NCBI GenBank assembly: GCA_964521525.1 | Contig: CAZFTD010000026.1 | Location: forward strand, 1 to 27,143 | Reading direction: 5' to 3' | Source of the DNA: CALEUX01 sp964521525 | Lineage (GTDB): Bacteria; Bacteroidota; Bacteroidia; Bacteroidales; Marinilabiliaceae | DNA length: 27,143 nucleotides | In this document: piece after piece, positions 7,965 to 16,504 of the stretch | Position numbering within the stretch: position 1 is the stretch's first letter | Layout: every line of letters starts with the position of its first letter | The notes under the pieces: generated by a model | What the model saw: only the letters and a program-made list of their open reading frames with translations | Told to the model about the DNA's origin: nothing | Databases searched by the model: none | Position numbers and translations under genes: made by a program

Positions 7965-8212
7965 CTGTTTAAATTTAAAATTGAAATTAATGTTAAGATG
8001 ATTAGACTTGAAGTTTACGGAATCCCGAGAATCGGGATAAGATTATTAGACGGATAGATATGTCTTGAAAGATGCTAAGACATCTTAAAAACTTACAAAT
8101 CTTCTCTATCCATCTTATCCCGATTCTCGGGACCTCAAGATGCAGGTGCAGTTCCGATTTGTCGGAAACGCGATGCTTCGCTTCTAAATATCTTATATCT
8201 AAATTTAAAGAG
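7965..8212 (-). repeat. Palindromic intergenic repeat, copy B (inverted)
   Basis: A 248-bp element filling most of the 334-base gap between the nitroreductase and serpin genes. Its left end (GAATCTGTTTAAATTT) is the reverse complement of the right end of the other copies, and its right end (AAATTTAAAGAGTTACT) the reverse complement of their left end, with one C-to-G change in the terminal word. About 85 bp at 7965-8055 match the reverse complement of the right part of copy C. Contains ATCCCGAGAATCGGGAT at 8022-8038 and a second, inverted pair of these words near 8118-8132. Confidence 0.75.
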
Positions 8213-8294
8213 TTACTAAGATCTTAAGGGTTTTTACGCAACCTTTTTTATTTCCTGTCATCATTACCACAGTAATAACTTAAAACTAATAGCA

Positions 8295-9512
8295 ATGAAA
8301 CTAATTTTTTCATTAATAAGTATAGGCGTTTTATTGTGTTATGGATGCCAAAACGACCAGGAACCGGTTGTTGTAAAAGAAGAGTTCACGCTTAAGTCGC
8401 TTGAGTTAATTGAGCAAACAAATGCTTTTAACTGGGAGCTTTTCCAGACTATGAATCAACTTGAAGAGGAGGGCAAGAATCTGGTTATCTCACCTTTAAG
8501 CATAACTCAGGCATTTGGAATGGCCATCAATGGCGCTACAGGTAGCAATCTGGATGAAATGCTTCAGGTTTTTGGTTACGATAATACCGATGGCATGAAT
8601 GCTGCCTACAAAAATATTCGTGGTGCACTTTCAACCGCCGATCCAAAAGTGACCATTGGTATTGCCAATTCGGCATGGTATCGGCAGGACTTTACCATCA
8701 AAGAACCATTTTTTAATGCATTGAAACAATATTACGATGCAAAAGTTAGCGGACTGGATTTTTCCAACATAAACGCATCTAAAAAAGCCATGAACGATTG
8801 GGTAAACCAAAACACCAAAGGGAAAATTCCATCAATTATTGAAAATATTTCTGATGATAATATATTGTTCCTGATTAATGCAGTCTATTTTTATGGCTCA
8901 TGGTCGAATAAATTCGATAAGTCGAACACCACCACTGCCCCGTTTTATTTATCAAATGGGACAAATGTACAGGTGAAAATGATGTATCAGGAAGCTAACT
9001 TTGAAATTACGAGTCGCAATAAGTTCACGCTTTTGCGAGCTCCATATGCAAACGGCGCTTTTGCTATGAACATTTTACTTCCTAATGAAGGGGTGAAGGC
9101 CAATGAGGTCGTAAGCAGTTTAAATGCTACCGAATGGGCTGCTCTTAGAACCGATAAACCATCAGTAAAAGTTAAGTTTTATATGCCCCGGTTTAAAACC
9201 CAGTGCAGTTATGACCTGATCCCCAGCCTGCAATTACTGGGTATGCATAAGGCCTTTACCGATAATACAGGCTTCCACAATATTGCCGACGCGCCCATTG
9301 TTATTAGCGAGGTTAAGCACAAAACATTTATCGAAGTGGATGAAAAAGGTACCGAGGCAGCTGCTGCCACAAGTATTGGTTTTGAGCTTACCAGTATGCC
9401 ACAAACTTCGGTTTTTCGGGTCGACCGTCCTTTTGTCTTTATAATATCTGAAAAAACAAGCGGGGCCGTTTTGTTTGCCGGAAAAATTGAAAATCCTTTA
9501 CAGGAAGAATAA
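8295..9512 (+). CDS. Serpin family lipoprotein, inhibitory type
   Basis: 405 residues, standard serpin length plus a leader. Serpins trap serine or cysteine proteases by a conformational change. The N terminus (MKLIFSLISIGVLLCYGC) is a lipoprotein signal with modified Cys C19; the acidic QNDQE after it fits, loosely, the surface-export signals of Bacteroidota lipoproteins. Serpin signatures seen: NLVISPLSITQAFGMAINGA near residue 60, FLINAVYFYGSW, and HKTFIEVDEKGTEAAAAT. The reactive loop hinge GTEAAAATS (from G352) has small residues at P15-P8, as in inhibitory serpins; counting 15 from G352 puts P1-P1' at T366-S367. FRVDRPFVFII then leads into the final strands. It probably protects the cell surface from proteases. 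No protease gene is adjacent. Confidence 0.95.
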   Translation: MKLIFSLISIGVLLCYGCQNDQEPVVVKEEFTLKSLELIEQTNAFNWELFQTMNQLEEEGKNLVISPLSITQAFGMAINGATGSNLDEMLQVFGYDNTDGMNAAYKNIRGALSTADPKVTIGIANSAWYRQDFTIKEPFFNALKQYYDAKVSGLDFSNINASKKAMNDWVNQNTKGKIPSIIENISDDNILFLINAVYFYGSWSNKFDKSNTTTAPFYLSNGTNVQVKMMYQEANFEITSRNKFTLLRAPYANGAFAMNILLPNEGVKANEVVSSLNATEWAALRTDKPSVKVKFYMPRFKTQCSYDLIPSLQLLGMHKAFTDNTGFHNIADAPIVISEVKHKTFIEVDEKGTEAAAATSIGFELTSMPQTSVFRVDRPFVFIISEKTSGAVLFAGKIENPLQEE

Positions 9513-9772
9513 ATTAAGATTTGAAAGTAATGCTGTTTGAGATAAGAAGAAATTTAGATTAAAGACAGAAAAATTAGACTCTTTAGATGGTTTAGTTGTT
9601 CAGAATATAAAAGTTTCAAATCCGACCTTTGGGGCTGTACATTATAACTGTAAAAATCAGCATTACCTGATTGTTCAGACTTGGCGCCTTAAAGTTCTCA
9701 CCATCAGTAAAATTTATGATGATGAGGACTTTAAGCTTTTTACACTAAATCTTCTCAGGTGTAACTATTCAT
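9513..9772. other. Gene-free gap between convergent genes
   Basis: 260 bases between the serpin stop and the SDR stop (convergent). No convincing ORF. The first 100 bases share short words with the intergenic repeats (AGAAATTTAGATTAAAGACAG, ATTAGACTC), possibly a decayed copy. A small hairpin AATCAG-CATTAC-CTGATT lies at 9655-9672, without a T-run. Confidence 0.3.
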
Positions 9773-10528
9773 TTAATCTCTAAAATTATATACGGCGCTG
9801 GCCTGCCGGGTTGGCATCAGCAGCATATCGTTTACATTGACATGCGCCGGCCGGGTAATCATAAATTCAATGGCATCGGCCACATCTTCCGCATACAAGG
9901 GTGTTAGTCCCTTATACACATTATCTGCTTTTTGCTTATCACCATGGTAGCGCACTATCGAAAATTCAGTTTCTACCATTCCCGGCGATATGGAAGAAAC
10001 TTTTATGTTGTGAGGAAGCAAATCAATACGCATACCTTTGGTGAGTGCATGTACAGCGTGTTTGGTGGCACAATAAACATTACCATTGGCATAAACATCC
10101 GAGCCGGCAATTGAACTTACATTGATAATATGACCACTTTTACGCTCTATCATTCCGGGTATGACCAACTGACTCATGGTGAGCAATCCTTTAATATTGG
10201 TATCAATCATTTGTTCCCAATCGGCCCAGTCCCCATCTTGTATTGGGTCGTTTCCGGCAGCTAATCCTGCATTGTTTACCAAAATATCAATTTTTTGCCA
10301 TTCGTCAGACAATTTTTTCCATGCTTGTTGTGTTGCCTCGCGGCTACGAATGTCGAAGCACATTATTTGCACAATAACATTATTTTTTTCTAATTCCTGC
10401 TGCAATGCCATAAGTCGCTCCATTCGTCGTCCGGTTATTATTATTTTATATCCATGACCCGCGATTTTTCTGGCTGTTGCCATCCCAATGCCTGAGGTTG
10501 CACCGGTTATCAGCGCTATTTTTTTCAT
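9773..10528 (-). CDS. Short-chain dehydrogenase (YdfG-like)
   Basis: 251 residues, classical SDR length. Rossmann motif TGATSGIG (residues 8-15), the RR after the second strand (TGRRMERL) that favours NADP(H), NNAG near 84-87, and a catalytic triad of Ser near 138 (INVSSIAG), Y151 and K155 (YCATK). The PG motif SISPGMVETEFS follows. The ending (ADAIEFMITRPAHVNVNDMLLMPTRQA) is typical of the YdfG subgroup, NADP-dependent 3-hydroxy acid/serine dehydrogenases. The exact substrate is an inference from family resemblance. It reads divergently from purL across a 152-base gap. Confidence 0.92.
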   Translation of the reverse strand: MKKIALITGATSGIGMATARKIAGHGYKIIITGRRMERLMALQQELEKNNVIVQIMCFDIRSREATQQAWKKLSDEWQKIDILVNNAGLAAGNDPIQDGDWADWEQMIDTNIKGLLTMSQLVIPGMIERKSGHIINVSSIAGSDVYANGNVYCATKHAVHALTKGMRIDLLPHNIKVSSISPGMVETEFSIVRYHGDKQKADNVYKGLTPLYAEDVADAIEFMITRPAHVNVNDMLLMPTRQASAVYNFRD

Positions 10529-10680
10529 AATCCAAATTATTTGTTTGTTGTAAATTGATTTTCGGGTTTGCAGTCTGACTGAATTTTTCTATTTTCAGGA
10601 AGTTTTTCAAGTTAAAAACAAACCAATGTAAAGGTACTTATTTTAAGTGACGCCTTAGCATTTACCTTAAACTATCGCTT

Positions 10681-12909
10681 ATGTCTGCAACCGATGTTAC
10701 CATTTATGATGCTGAAACTTTTAATTTGTCATCTGAAGAGTTTGACAAAATTCAGCAGATTCTTGGGCGAAAACCAAATCTTCTTGAATTGGAACTTTTT
10801 TCAATTCTTTGGTCCGAACATGCCAGTTATAAAAATTCTCTTAAATGGCTCGAGCTTCTGCCGCGAAAAGGAGAAGGTGTGGTTATTGAAGCAGGCAGGG
10901 AGAGTGCCGGTGCCATTGATATAGGCGATGGCCTGGTTTGTGTGTTTAAGCTTGAATCGCATAACCATCCCTGTGCTGTTCAGCCAAGGTTGGGCGCATC
11001 AACCGGATTAAGGGTGGTAACCCGCGATATTTTTTCAATGGGCGCAAAGCCTTTGGCTTTTTTAAACTCCTTGCGTTTTGGCGATGGCGAAAGAGATACT
11101 GCCCGATGGTTGTTTGATGAGGTTGTTAACGGCCTGGCCGATTTTGAAAAGGGTTTTGGAATTCCTGTTGTGGGTGGCGAGGTTTTTTTCTGCAATAGTT
11201 ACAATTCAAGCCCTATTGTTAATAATATGGTAGTGGGTGTTGCCCGTAAGGACGATTTGGTTTCGGCAGTGGCTAAAGGTGAAGGAAATTTAATTGCAAT
11301 TGTAGGTATTGCAACCGGTAACGAAGGCATTGATGGCGATGCCTTTACAGCCGATTTAATTACCGATAACGGAACCAAAGGTATTACAGTTGATTATTTA
11401 AAAAATGTGGAGGTTGAGGTTAGTTTGAATAAACTGATTCAGAAACTGATTAAAGAGAAGTTAATAATTGGAGTACAACCTATTGGCGCACAAGGAATAG
11501 CCGGAGCAGTTACCGAAATGGCAGCACGTGGTAATAGCGGCGTTACTGTTCGTACCGATGGGGTTCCTTTAAGAGACAATAGGTTAACTCCACGCGATAT
11601 CCTGATATCTGAAACCTGGGGTCGTATGCTTATTTGCATTACACCCGATAATGCCGACAAAGTGCGCTCTTTGGCATTGGACCATAATGTGGAATACGGA
11701 ATAGTGGGAAAAGTAACATCCGATGAGTTTTTTAGCCTTTATTCAGGCAGTGAATTGCTGGCTCAGTTACCTGTAAAATTTTTGGGATTGGGAGGTAAAG
11801 CCCCTGTTTACGACCCAAAGTTTGAAAATGCAGAAACCTTGGCCCACAACAGTGTTGTGGATGATTTGCCCGAACCCGACCATTATCCTAAGGTGGTTAA
11901 GCAAATGATTAACTCATTGAATCTGGCATCAAAAAAATATCTCAGCAAAAAATTCTCCAAATCGCTTAGAGCCGAAGATATCAGTTCTAAGTATCCCTCC
12001 GATGCTTCAATTATTGAAATTAAGGAAAATGGAGGCGCTTTAGTTGCTACTCTCGATTGCAATCCAGGCTATATGTCGGCCGACCCCTTTAAAGGTGCTC
12101 AGATTGCTGTTGCCGAAGCAGCCAGAAATATTGTTTGCGCGGGAGGTAAACCCTTGGCCATCTCCGATTGCCTGAACTTCGGAAATCCAAACGATCCAAA
12201 GGCTTATGGAGCATTTGTAGCCTCTGTGAAGGGTATTGCCGAAGCCTGTAAAATGTTTAAAGTACCTGTTATTAGTGGTAATGTCAGTTTTTATAACCAG
12301 CGTTCTGTCGAAGGTCAGATTCTACCTATTGTGCCTTCACCCATCATAGGAATGGTTGGCTTGTTAAGAAAAGCTGAGCAGCATACCACGCTTTCGTTTA
12401 AACATAAAGGCGATATGATATTTCTGGTGGGCAGGTCGCGAAACGATGTTAATGGCTCTGAATATATCCGCTTGATTCATAAAATTGAAATTTCTAAGCC
12501 GCCTGTTTATATTCCTGAGGAAGAACAGGAACTGCATCAGGTAGTGACAGGCATGATAGAAAATGGTCTTGTTCGTTCGGTTCATGATGTTTCCAATGGT
12601 GGGTTATTCCTTACCTTGCTCGAAAGTGCCGTGCCTCTTGGTTTTGGATTTGATATTACCTCCGATGCCGAAATACGGAAAGATGCCTTTTTGTTTGGAG
12701 AATCGCAAAGCCGTATTGTAGTCTCTGTATCGCCCGAAAAGCAGGATATGTTTGTGGATTACATGGTTGAACAGGAGTTTCCATTCTCCATTTTAGGGCA
12801 TGTAACCAAAGGTGAAATACGGGTGGACGATGAATCGTACGGTTTTGTTGAAGACTTCCGTAAGGCTTTTGAGAACAGACTAAAAGATTGGGTCGAAGGA
12901 GCCAAATAA
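10681..12909 (+). CDS. purL: Phosphoribosylformylglycinamidine synthase, small PurL
   Basis: 742 residues, the small PurL type that works with PurS and PurQ (neither is in the window); converts FGAR to FGAM with ATP and glutamine-derived ammonia in purine synthesis. Seen: ILGRKPNLLELELFSILWSEHASYKNS, with H47 and K51 of the active-site block, ESHNHP (92-97) for metal and nucleotide binding, RDIFSMGAKPLAFLNSLRFG, and in the second half SDCLNFGNP, VISGNVSFYN and VHDVSNGGL. Two oddities: WSEHASYK has Ala where most family members have Cys, and PCAVQPRLGASTGLRVVTRD replaces the common P.AVEPYQGAATG stretch. Both may be lineage variants. Downstream is repeat copy C; no purine riboswitch was recognised upstream. 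Confidence 0.95.
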   Translation: MSATDVTIYDAETFNLSSEEFDKIQQILGRKPNLLELELFSILWSEHASYKNSLKWLELLPRKGEGVVIEAGRESAGAIDIGDGLVCVFKLESHNHPCAVQPRLGASTGLRVVTRDIFSMGAKPLAFLNSLRFGDGERDTARWLFDEVVNGLADFEKGFGIPVVGGEVFFCNSYNSSPIVNNMVVGVARKDDLVSAVAKGEGNLIAIVGIATGNEGIDGDAFTADLITDNGTKGITVDYLKNVEVEVSLNKLIQKLIKEKLIIGVQPIGAQGIAGAVTEMAARGNSGVTVRTDGVPLRDNRLTPRDILISETWGRMLICITPDNADKVRSLALDHNVEYGIVGKVTSDEFFSLYSGSELLAQLPVKFLGLGGKAPVYDPKFENAETLAHNSVVDDLPEPDHYPKVVKQMINSLNLASKKYLSKKFSKSLRAEDISSKYPSDASIIEIKENGGALVATLDCNPGYMSADPFKGAQIAVAEAARNIVCAGGKPLAISDCLNFGNPNDPKAYGAFVASVKGIAEACKMFKVPVISGNVSFYNQRSVEGQILPIVPSPIIGMVGLLRKAEQHTTLSFKHKGDMIFLVGRSRNDVNGSEYIRLIHKIEISKPPVYIPEEEQELHQVVTGMIENGLVRSVHDVSNGGLFLTLLESAVPLGFGFDITSDAEIRKDAFLFGESQSRIVVSVSPEKQDMFVDYMVEQEFPFSILGHVTKGEIRVDDESYGFVEDFRKAFENRLKDWVEGAK

Positions 12910-13036
12910 TGATTGATGAAACAGCCTGAATTTTTTGAAAAGTCGTTTACTATTATAAACCTGTTCAAATTTACCTATTTTTGCATTCTAAATTCCAGAA
13001 ACACCAGACACCACCATTGGATGTCTGATTAAAAAA

Positions 13037-13222
13037 CTGTTTAAATTTAGATTTAAGATTTTTAGATTTAAGATAAATGGAGAAGATTAATAAGTTTTTA
13101 TAGATGTCTCAGCATTTTGCCAGACTAATCTGTTCATCTAATAATCTTATCCCGATTCTCGGGATTCCGTAAACTTCAAGTCTAATCATCTTAATAATAA
13201 TTTCAAAGTAAAATTTAAACAG
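13037..13222 (+). repeat. Palindromic intergenic repeat, copy C
   Basis: A 186-bp element in the 373-base gap between purL and menG. Left end CTGTTTAAATTTAGATTTAAG, right end AAATTTAAACAGATCCT. The centre contains ATCCCGATTCTCGGGAT (13149-13165), as in copy B but in the opposite orientation; the matching region with B runs about 85 bp. Upstream of it, CAGACA (13005-13010) pairs with TGTCTG (13022-13027), and TATTTTTG at 12976-12983 is a -7-like word with no clear -33 partner. Confidence 0.75.
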
Positions 13223-13282
13223 ATCCTAAATGCAGTTTGTTGTTTTTTAGTATCAGTAAGATTTTAATATTCAGGAGAAAAG

Positions 13283-14014
13283 ATGAGTGTAAAGCCCTAT
13301 AATAACCATGATGGTTCCAAAAAAGAGCAGGTAACCAATATGTTTAACCGAATTGCTCCACATTACGATTTTCTAAACAGGTCATTATCGTTTGGCATCG
13401 ACCGCATCTGGCGCCGAAGGGTTATTAATCTGCTCACCGATTTAAAAATGCCCTATATATTGGATGTGGCCACCGGAACAGCCGATTTAGCCATAGAAGC
13501 CTCCAGATTAAAAACTACTTTAATATATGCTGTGGATATTTCTGCTGAAATGCTAAAAATTGCCCGGCAGAAAATTCGTAAGCGAGGTTTACAACACACG
13601 GTGCTTCTCAAAGAAGCTGATTCGGAATCATTACCCTTCGATAAAAACACTTTCGAGGCGGTTACTGTTGCTTTTGGTGTTCGAAATTTTGGCGATTTAA
13701 ATAAAGGGCTTACTGAAATTACACGGGTGTTAAAGCCCGGCGGACGCTTGGTTGTGCTGGAATTCTCAAAACCATCGTCTTTCCCCATGAAACAGCTCTA
13801 TAATTTTTACTTTACTAAAATTTTACCCTGGTGGGGCGGCATCATTTCAGGCGACAAAGAGGCTTATAAATACTTGCCGGCATCGGTTTTTAATTTCCCT
13901 GAAGGAAAGCACTTTCTCGATGAATTGCGTAAGGCGGGTCTTTTCCCTGTTCGTGAGTGGCGGCAAACTTTTGGTATAGCTACCATCTACGTTGCCGAAA
14001 AACCTTTACAATAA
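13283..14014 (+). CDS. menG: Demethylmenaquinone methyltransferase
   Basis: 243 residues (also called UbiE). A SAM-dependent C-methyltransferase making menaquinone, the last step of the pathway. Motifs: NMFNRIAPHYDFLNRSLSFG, WRRRVI, the SAM-binding ILDVATGTADLAIEA, VTVAFGVRNFGDLNKGL, LKPGGRLVVLEFSKP and the ending YLPASVFNFPEGKHFLDELRKAG, all typical of the UbiE/MenG family. A good ribosome site (AGGAG, 13273-13277) sits 5 bases before the ATG. In this phylum only menaquinone is normally made, hence menG rather than ubiE. It supplies the quinone that the membrane Hdr fusion at 3108-4952 would use. porT follows 110 bases later. Confidence 0.96.
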   Translation: MSVKPYNNHDGSKKEQVTNMFNRIAPHYDFLNRSLSFGIDRIWRRRVINLLTDLKMPYILDVATGTADLAIEASRLKTTLIYAVDISAEMLKIARQKIRKRGLQHTVLLKEADSESLPFDKNTFEAVTVAFGVRNFGDLNKGLTEITRVLKPGGRLVVLEFSKPSSFPMKQLYNFYFTKILPWWGGIISGDKEAYKYLPASVFNFPEGKHFLDELRKAGLFPVREWRQTFGIATIYVAEKPLQ

Positions 14015-14124
14015 AGCCAATGAAGTTTCGTTTATTTTTTATAGAGACATTGGCTATTCCATACACAGGTTTTTCTGATATATTGGGGCAGGCAATCCGG
14101 CCTTTAAAAACCAATTCTGTTCGG

Positions 14125-14835
14125 ATGAAAAAGCAAATCCTGATACTTTTACTTTTAATTGCTTCTTTTGCACTGCATGCGCAACCTCGCGACAAGGGAG
14201 CTCCAAATCTTCCTAATTTCGACGATAAAACCTTGAACTTTGGATTTTTAATTGGACTAAATACCATGGATTTCAGGGTTGTTCATAAAAGTCCTGATGC
14301 ATTGGGCAATGGGGTGGCTCCACGATATGCCGATGTTGTTAACCTTAACCCGGGAATTAACCTGGGGATGGTGAGTAACTTCCGACTGAATAAATATATG
14401 AGTCTTCGTTTATTGCCCGGTATTAGTTTTGGGCAACGCGACTTACTATTTATCAATGCCGAGGGCAAGAAAGATGAATTTCCACTCGAAGTAAAATCAA
14501 CGTTCCTGGAATGTCCCATTATGCTCAAATTCAACGGGGCTCGTATGCACAATGCCAAACCTTATTTTGTTGCAGGCATTAATCCACGTGTCGATTTGGC
14601 TAAAAGTAAAAAGGATGGGCTTTTAATGCGTCCCTTCGATTTATATTGGGAATTGGGTGCAGGAATTGATTCATATATGAGTTATTTCAGATTCTCTACT
14701 GAGTTTAAACTGTCGGTAGGTTTGGCAAATGTTCTAAACCCGGCCGGAACCGGCGAACCCGAAGATATTTATTATACTAAAGTACTCGACCGGCTTTCTT
14801 CCCGTATCTTTGTGCTTACTTTTTATTTCGAATAA
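14125..14835 (+). CDS. porT: PorT/SprT, type IX secretion outer membrane protein
   Basis: 236 residues from the chosen ATG at 14125. This start gives a clean signal peptide (MKKQILILLLLIASFALHA, then Q20); in-frame starts further upstream (GTG 13957, ATG 14020) would overlap menG or bury the signal. The mature part NLPNFDDKTLNFGFLIGLNTMDF, the YADVVNLNPGINLGMVSNFRL stretch and the aromatic C-terminal FVLTFYFE match PorT/SprT, an outer-membrane beta-barrel (PorT/OMP_b-brl_2) needed for type IX secretion and gliding in Bacteroidota. Linkage to menG/ubiE is, as I recall, common in the phylum and supports the call. No other T9SS gene is in the window. Confidence 0.85.
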   Translation: MKKQILILLLLIASFALHAQPRDKGAPNLPNFDDKTLNFGFLIGLNTMDFRVVHKSPDALGNGVAPRYADVVNLNPGINLGMVSNFRLNKYMSLRLLPGISFGQRDLLFINAEGKKDEFPLEVKSTFLECPIMLKFNGARMHNAKPYFVAGINPRVDLAKSKKDGLLMRPFDLYWELGAGIDSYMSYFRFSTEFKLSVGLANVLNPAGTGEPEDIYYTKVLDRLSSRIFVLTFYFE

Positions 14836-14893
14836 ATTGTTAAGCCGGGTTTTTCATTCATTCTTTGAAGAAAAGTTACATGAATGTTGAACT

Positions 14894-16504
14894 GTGGCAA
14901 TTAATAAACCACAATGCTTTCTCGTGAAAAAGGAAATAATTCTTCGTTTACTGCCTGCTGAGGCTGCAAATAATCAGTTAATTAAGGAGCTTGTGGCGCG
15001 CCAGATGAAAGTGGCGCCTCAAAAAGTAACCGGTTATTATATTCGCCGGCGCTCCATTGATGCCCGCAAACATCCGGTTATGGTTCAGTTGCATATAAAT
15101 GCCTGGGCCAATGCAGCTTTTCCTATTAAACAGCCAGTGTTATTTCAATATCCCAATGTTTCGTCTGGCATCAGAGTACTGGTAATTGGGGCAGGGCCGG
15201 GAGGACTATTTGCAGCGCTTAAGCTCATCGAGCTTGGATTGAAGCCCATTGTTATAGAACGCGGAAAAGATGTTAGTGAACGGAAGAAAGATCTGGCGCT
15301 TTTAAACCGGAATAATCCCGTTAATACAGAGTCGAATTACGCTTTTGGTGAAGGTGGAGCCGGAACTTTTTCAGATGGAAAACTCTATACCCGAAGTAAA
15401 AAGCGTGGCGATTTTGAACGTTTTCTGGAGGTTTTAAATTTTCATGGTGCCAGCGAAGATATTTTAATTGATGCCCATCCGCATATTGGAACCGACCGCT
15501 TGCCAACCGTCATTAAAAACATCCGCAACACTATTATAGCAGCCGGAGGTGAGGTGCATTTTAATACACGGCTAAACGATTTAATAATTGAGGGGGATGA
15601 AATAAAGGGTATTGTTACCTCATCAGGCGATAAAATCATGGCTGCTGCCACCATTCTGGCAACCGGACACTCGGCCCGCGATGTTTACGAATTGCTCCAT
15701 CATAAAGCCATTTTGCTCGAATCAAAGGTTTGGGCAATGGGGGTAAGGGTTGAGCATCCTCAAACACTTATCGACCAAATTCAGTATCACAATCCCGAGG
15801 GCAGGGGGCAGTATTTACCTGCCGCCTCGTATTCTTTTACCTGTCAGGTGCAGGAGCGGGGAGTTTATTCTTTTTGCATGTGCCCGGGTGGTTTTATTGT
15901 ACCTGCCATGACCGGCCCCAACGAAATGGTAGTAAATGGAATGTCGCCATCAGGTCGCAATTCGCCATATGCCAACAGTGGTATGGTTGTTGAAATTCGA
16001 CCGGAGGATTTGGATGGATATAAAAAGTTTGGCCCATTGGCCGGATTGGCTTTCCAGCGCGAAGTGGAGCGCAACTGCTTTGTGAATGGAGGCAAAAATG
16101 TGATAGCGCCGGCACAACGATTAACCGATTTTGTTAACGGAAAATTATCGTTCGATTTGCCCGAGTGCTCTTATGTTCCCGGTACCATTTCGGCACCACT
16201 CCATTTTATTCTACCTCCCATTATTTCTGATCGCTTGCGCGAAGGATTCCGGTACTTTGGCAAATGGGCCAAAGGGTTTTTAACTCCCGAAGCCATTGTT
16301 TTGGGAACTGAATCAAGAACCTCTTCACCGGTTCGTATTCCCCGCGACCCTTTAACGTTGCAGCACGTTCAAATTAAAGGTCTGTTTCCATGTGGAGAGG
16401 GCGCCGGCTATGCCGGTGGAATAGCATCCTCAGCCCTCGATGGCGAAAAATGTGCCATCATGGCCGCGACTATGCTCGGCGTTCAGCTTCCCGAAATGGA
16501 CTGA
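14894..16504 (+). CDS. COG2509-type FAD-dependent dehydrogenase
   Basis: 536 residues. An N-terminal domain of about 90 residues (IILRLLPAEAANNQLIKELVA... YIRRRSIDARK) precedes the FAD Rossmann motif VLVIGAGPGGLFAALKL at about 95-111 and VIERGKDVSERKKDL. Further on are NYAFGEGGAGTFSDGKLYTR, ILATGHSARDVYELLHH, and the end FPCGEGAGYAGGIASSALDG, which closes the FAD site. This layout is the uncharacterised dehydrogenase family COG2509; its substrate is not known. No ATG is available after the in-frame stop at 14888-14890: the start is GTG at 14894 or, perhaps better, GTG at 14924 (VKKEIILRLLP). Its last 22 bases overlap the 3' end of the opposite-strand methyltransferase gene. Confidence 0.88.
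   Translation: MAINKPQCFLVKKEIILRLLPAEAANNQLIKELVARQMKVAPQKVTGYYIRRRSIDARKHPVMVQLHINAWANAAFPIKQPVLFQYPNVSSGIRVLVIGAGPGGLFAALKLIELGLKPIVIERGKDVSERKKDLALLNRNNPVNTESNYAFGEGGAGTFSDGKLYTRSKKRGDFERFLEVLNFHGASEDILIDAHPHIGTDRLPTVIKNIRNTIIAAGGEVHFNTRLNDLIIEGDEIKGIVTSSGDKIMAAATILATGHSARDVYELLHHKAILLESKVWAMGVRVEHPQTLIDQIQYHNPEGRGQYLPAASYSFTCQVQERGVYSFCMCPGGFIVPAMTGPNEMVVNGMSPSGRNSPYANSGMVVEIRPEDLDGYKKFGPLAGLAFQREVERNCFVNGGKNVIAPAQRLTDFVNGKLSFDLPECSYVPGTISAPLHFILPPIISDRLREGFRYFGKWAKGFLTPEAIVLGTESRTSSPVRIPRDPLTLQHVQIKGLFPCGEGAGYAGGIASSALDGEKCAIMAATMLGVQLPEMD

Noticed and set aside
10176..10457. Plus-strand frame of 93 codons opposite the SDR gene
   Set aside because: An antisense shadow of a clear SDR coding sequence, with no motif of its own.
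13957..14124. Longer porT from GTG 13957 or ATG 14020
   Set aside because: The first overlaps menG by 58 bases; both bury the clean signal peptide that begins at 14125.
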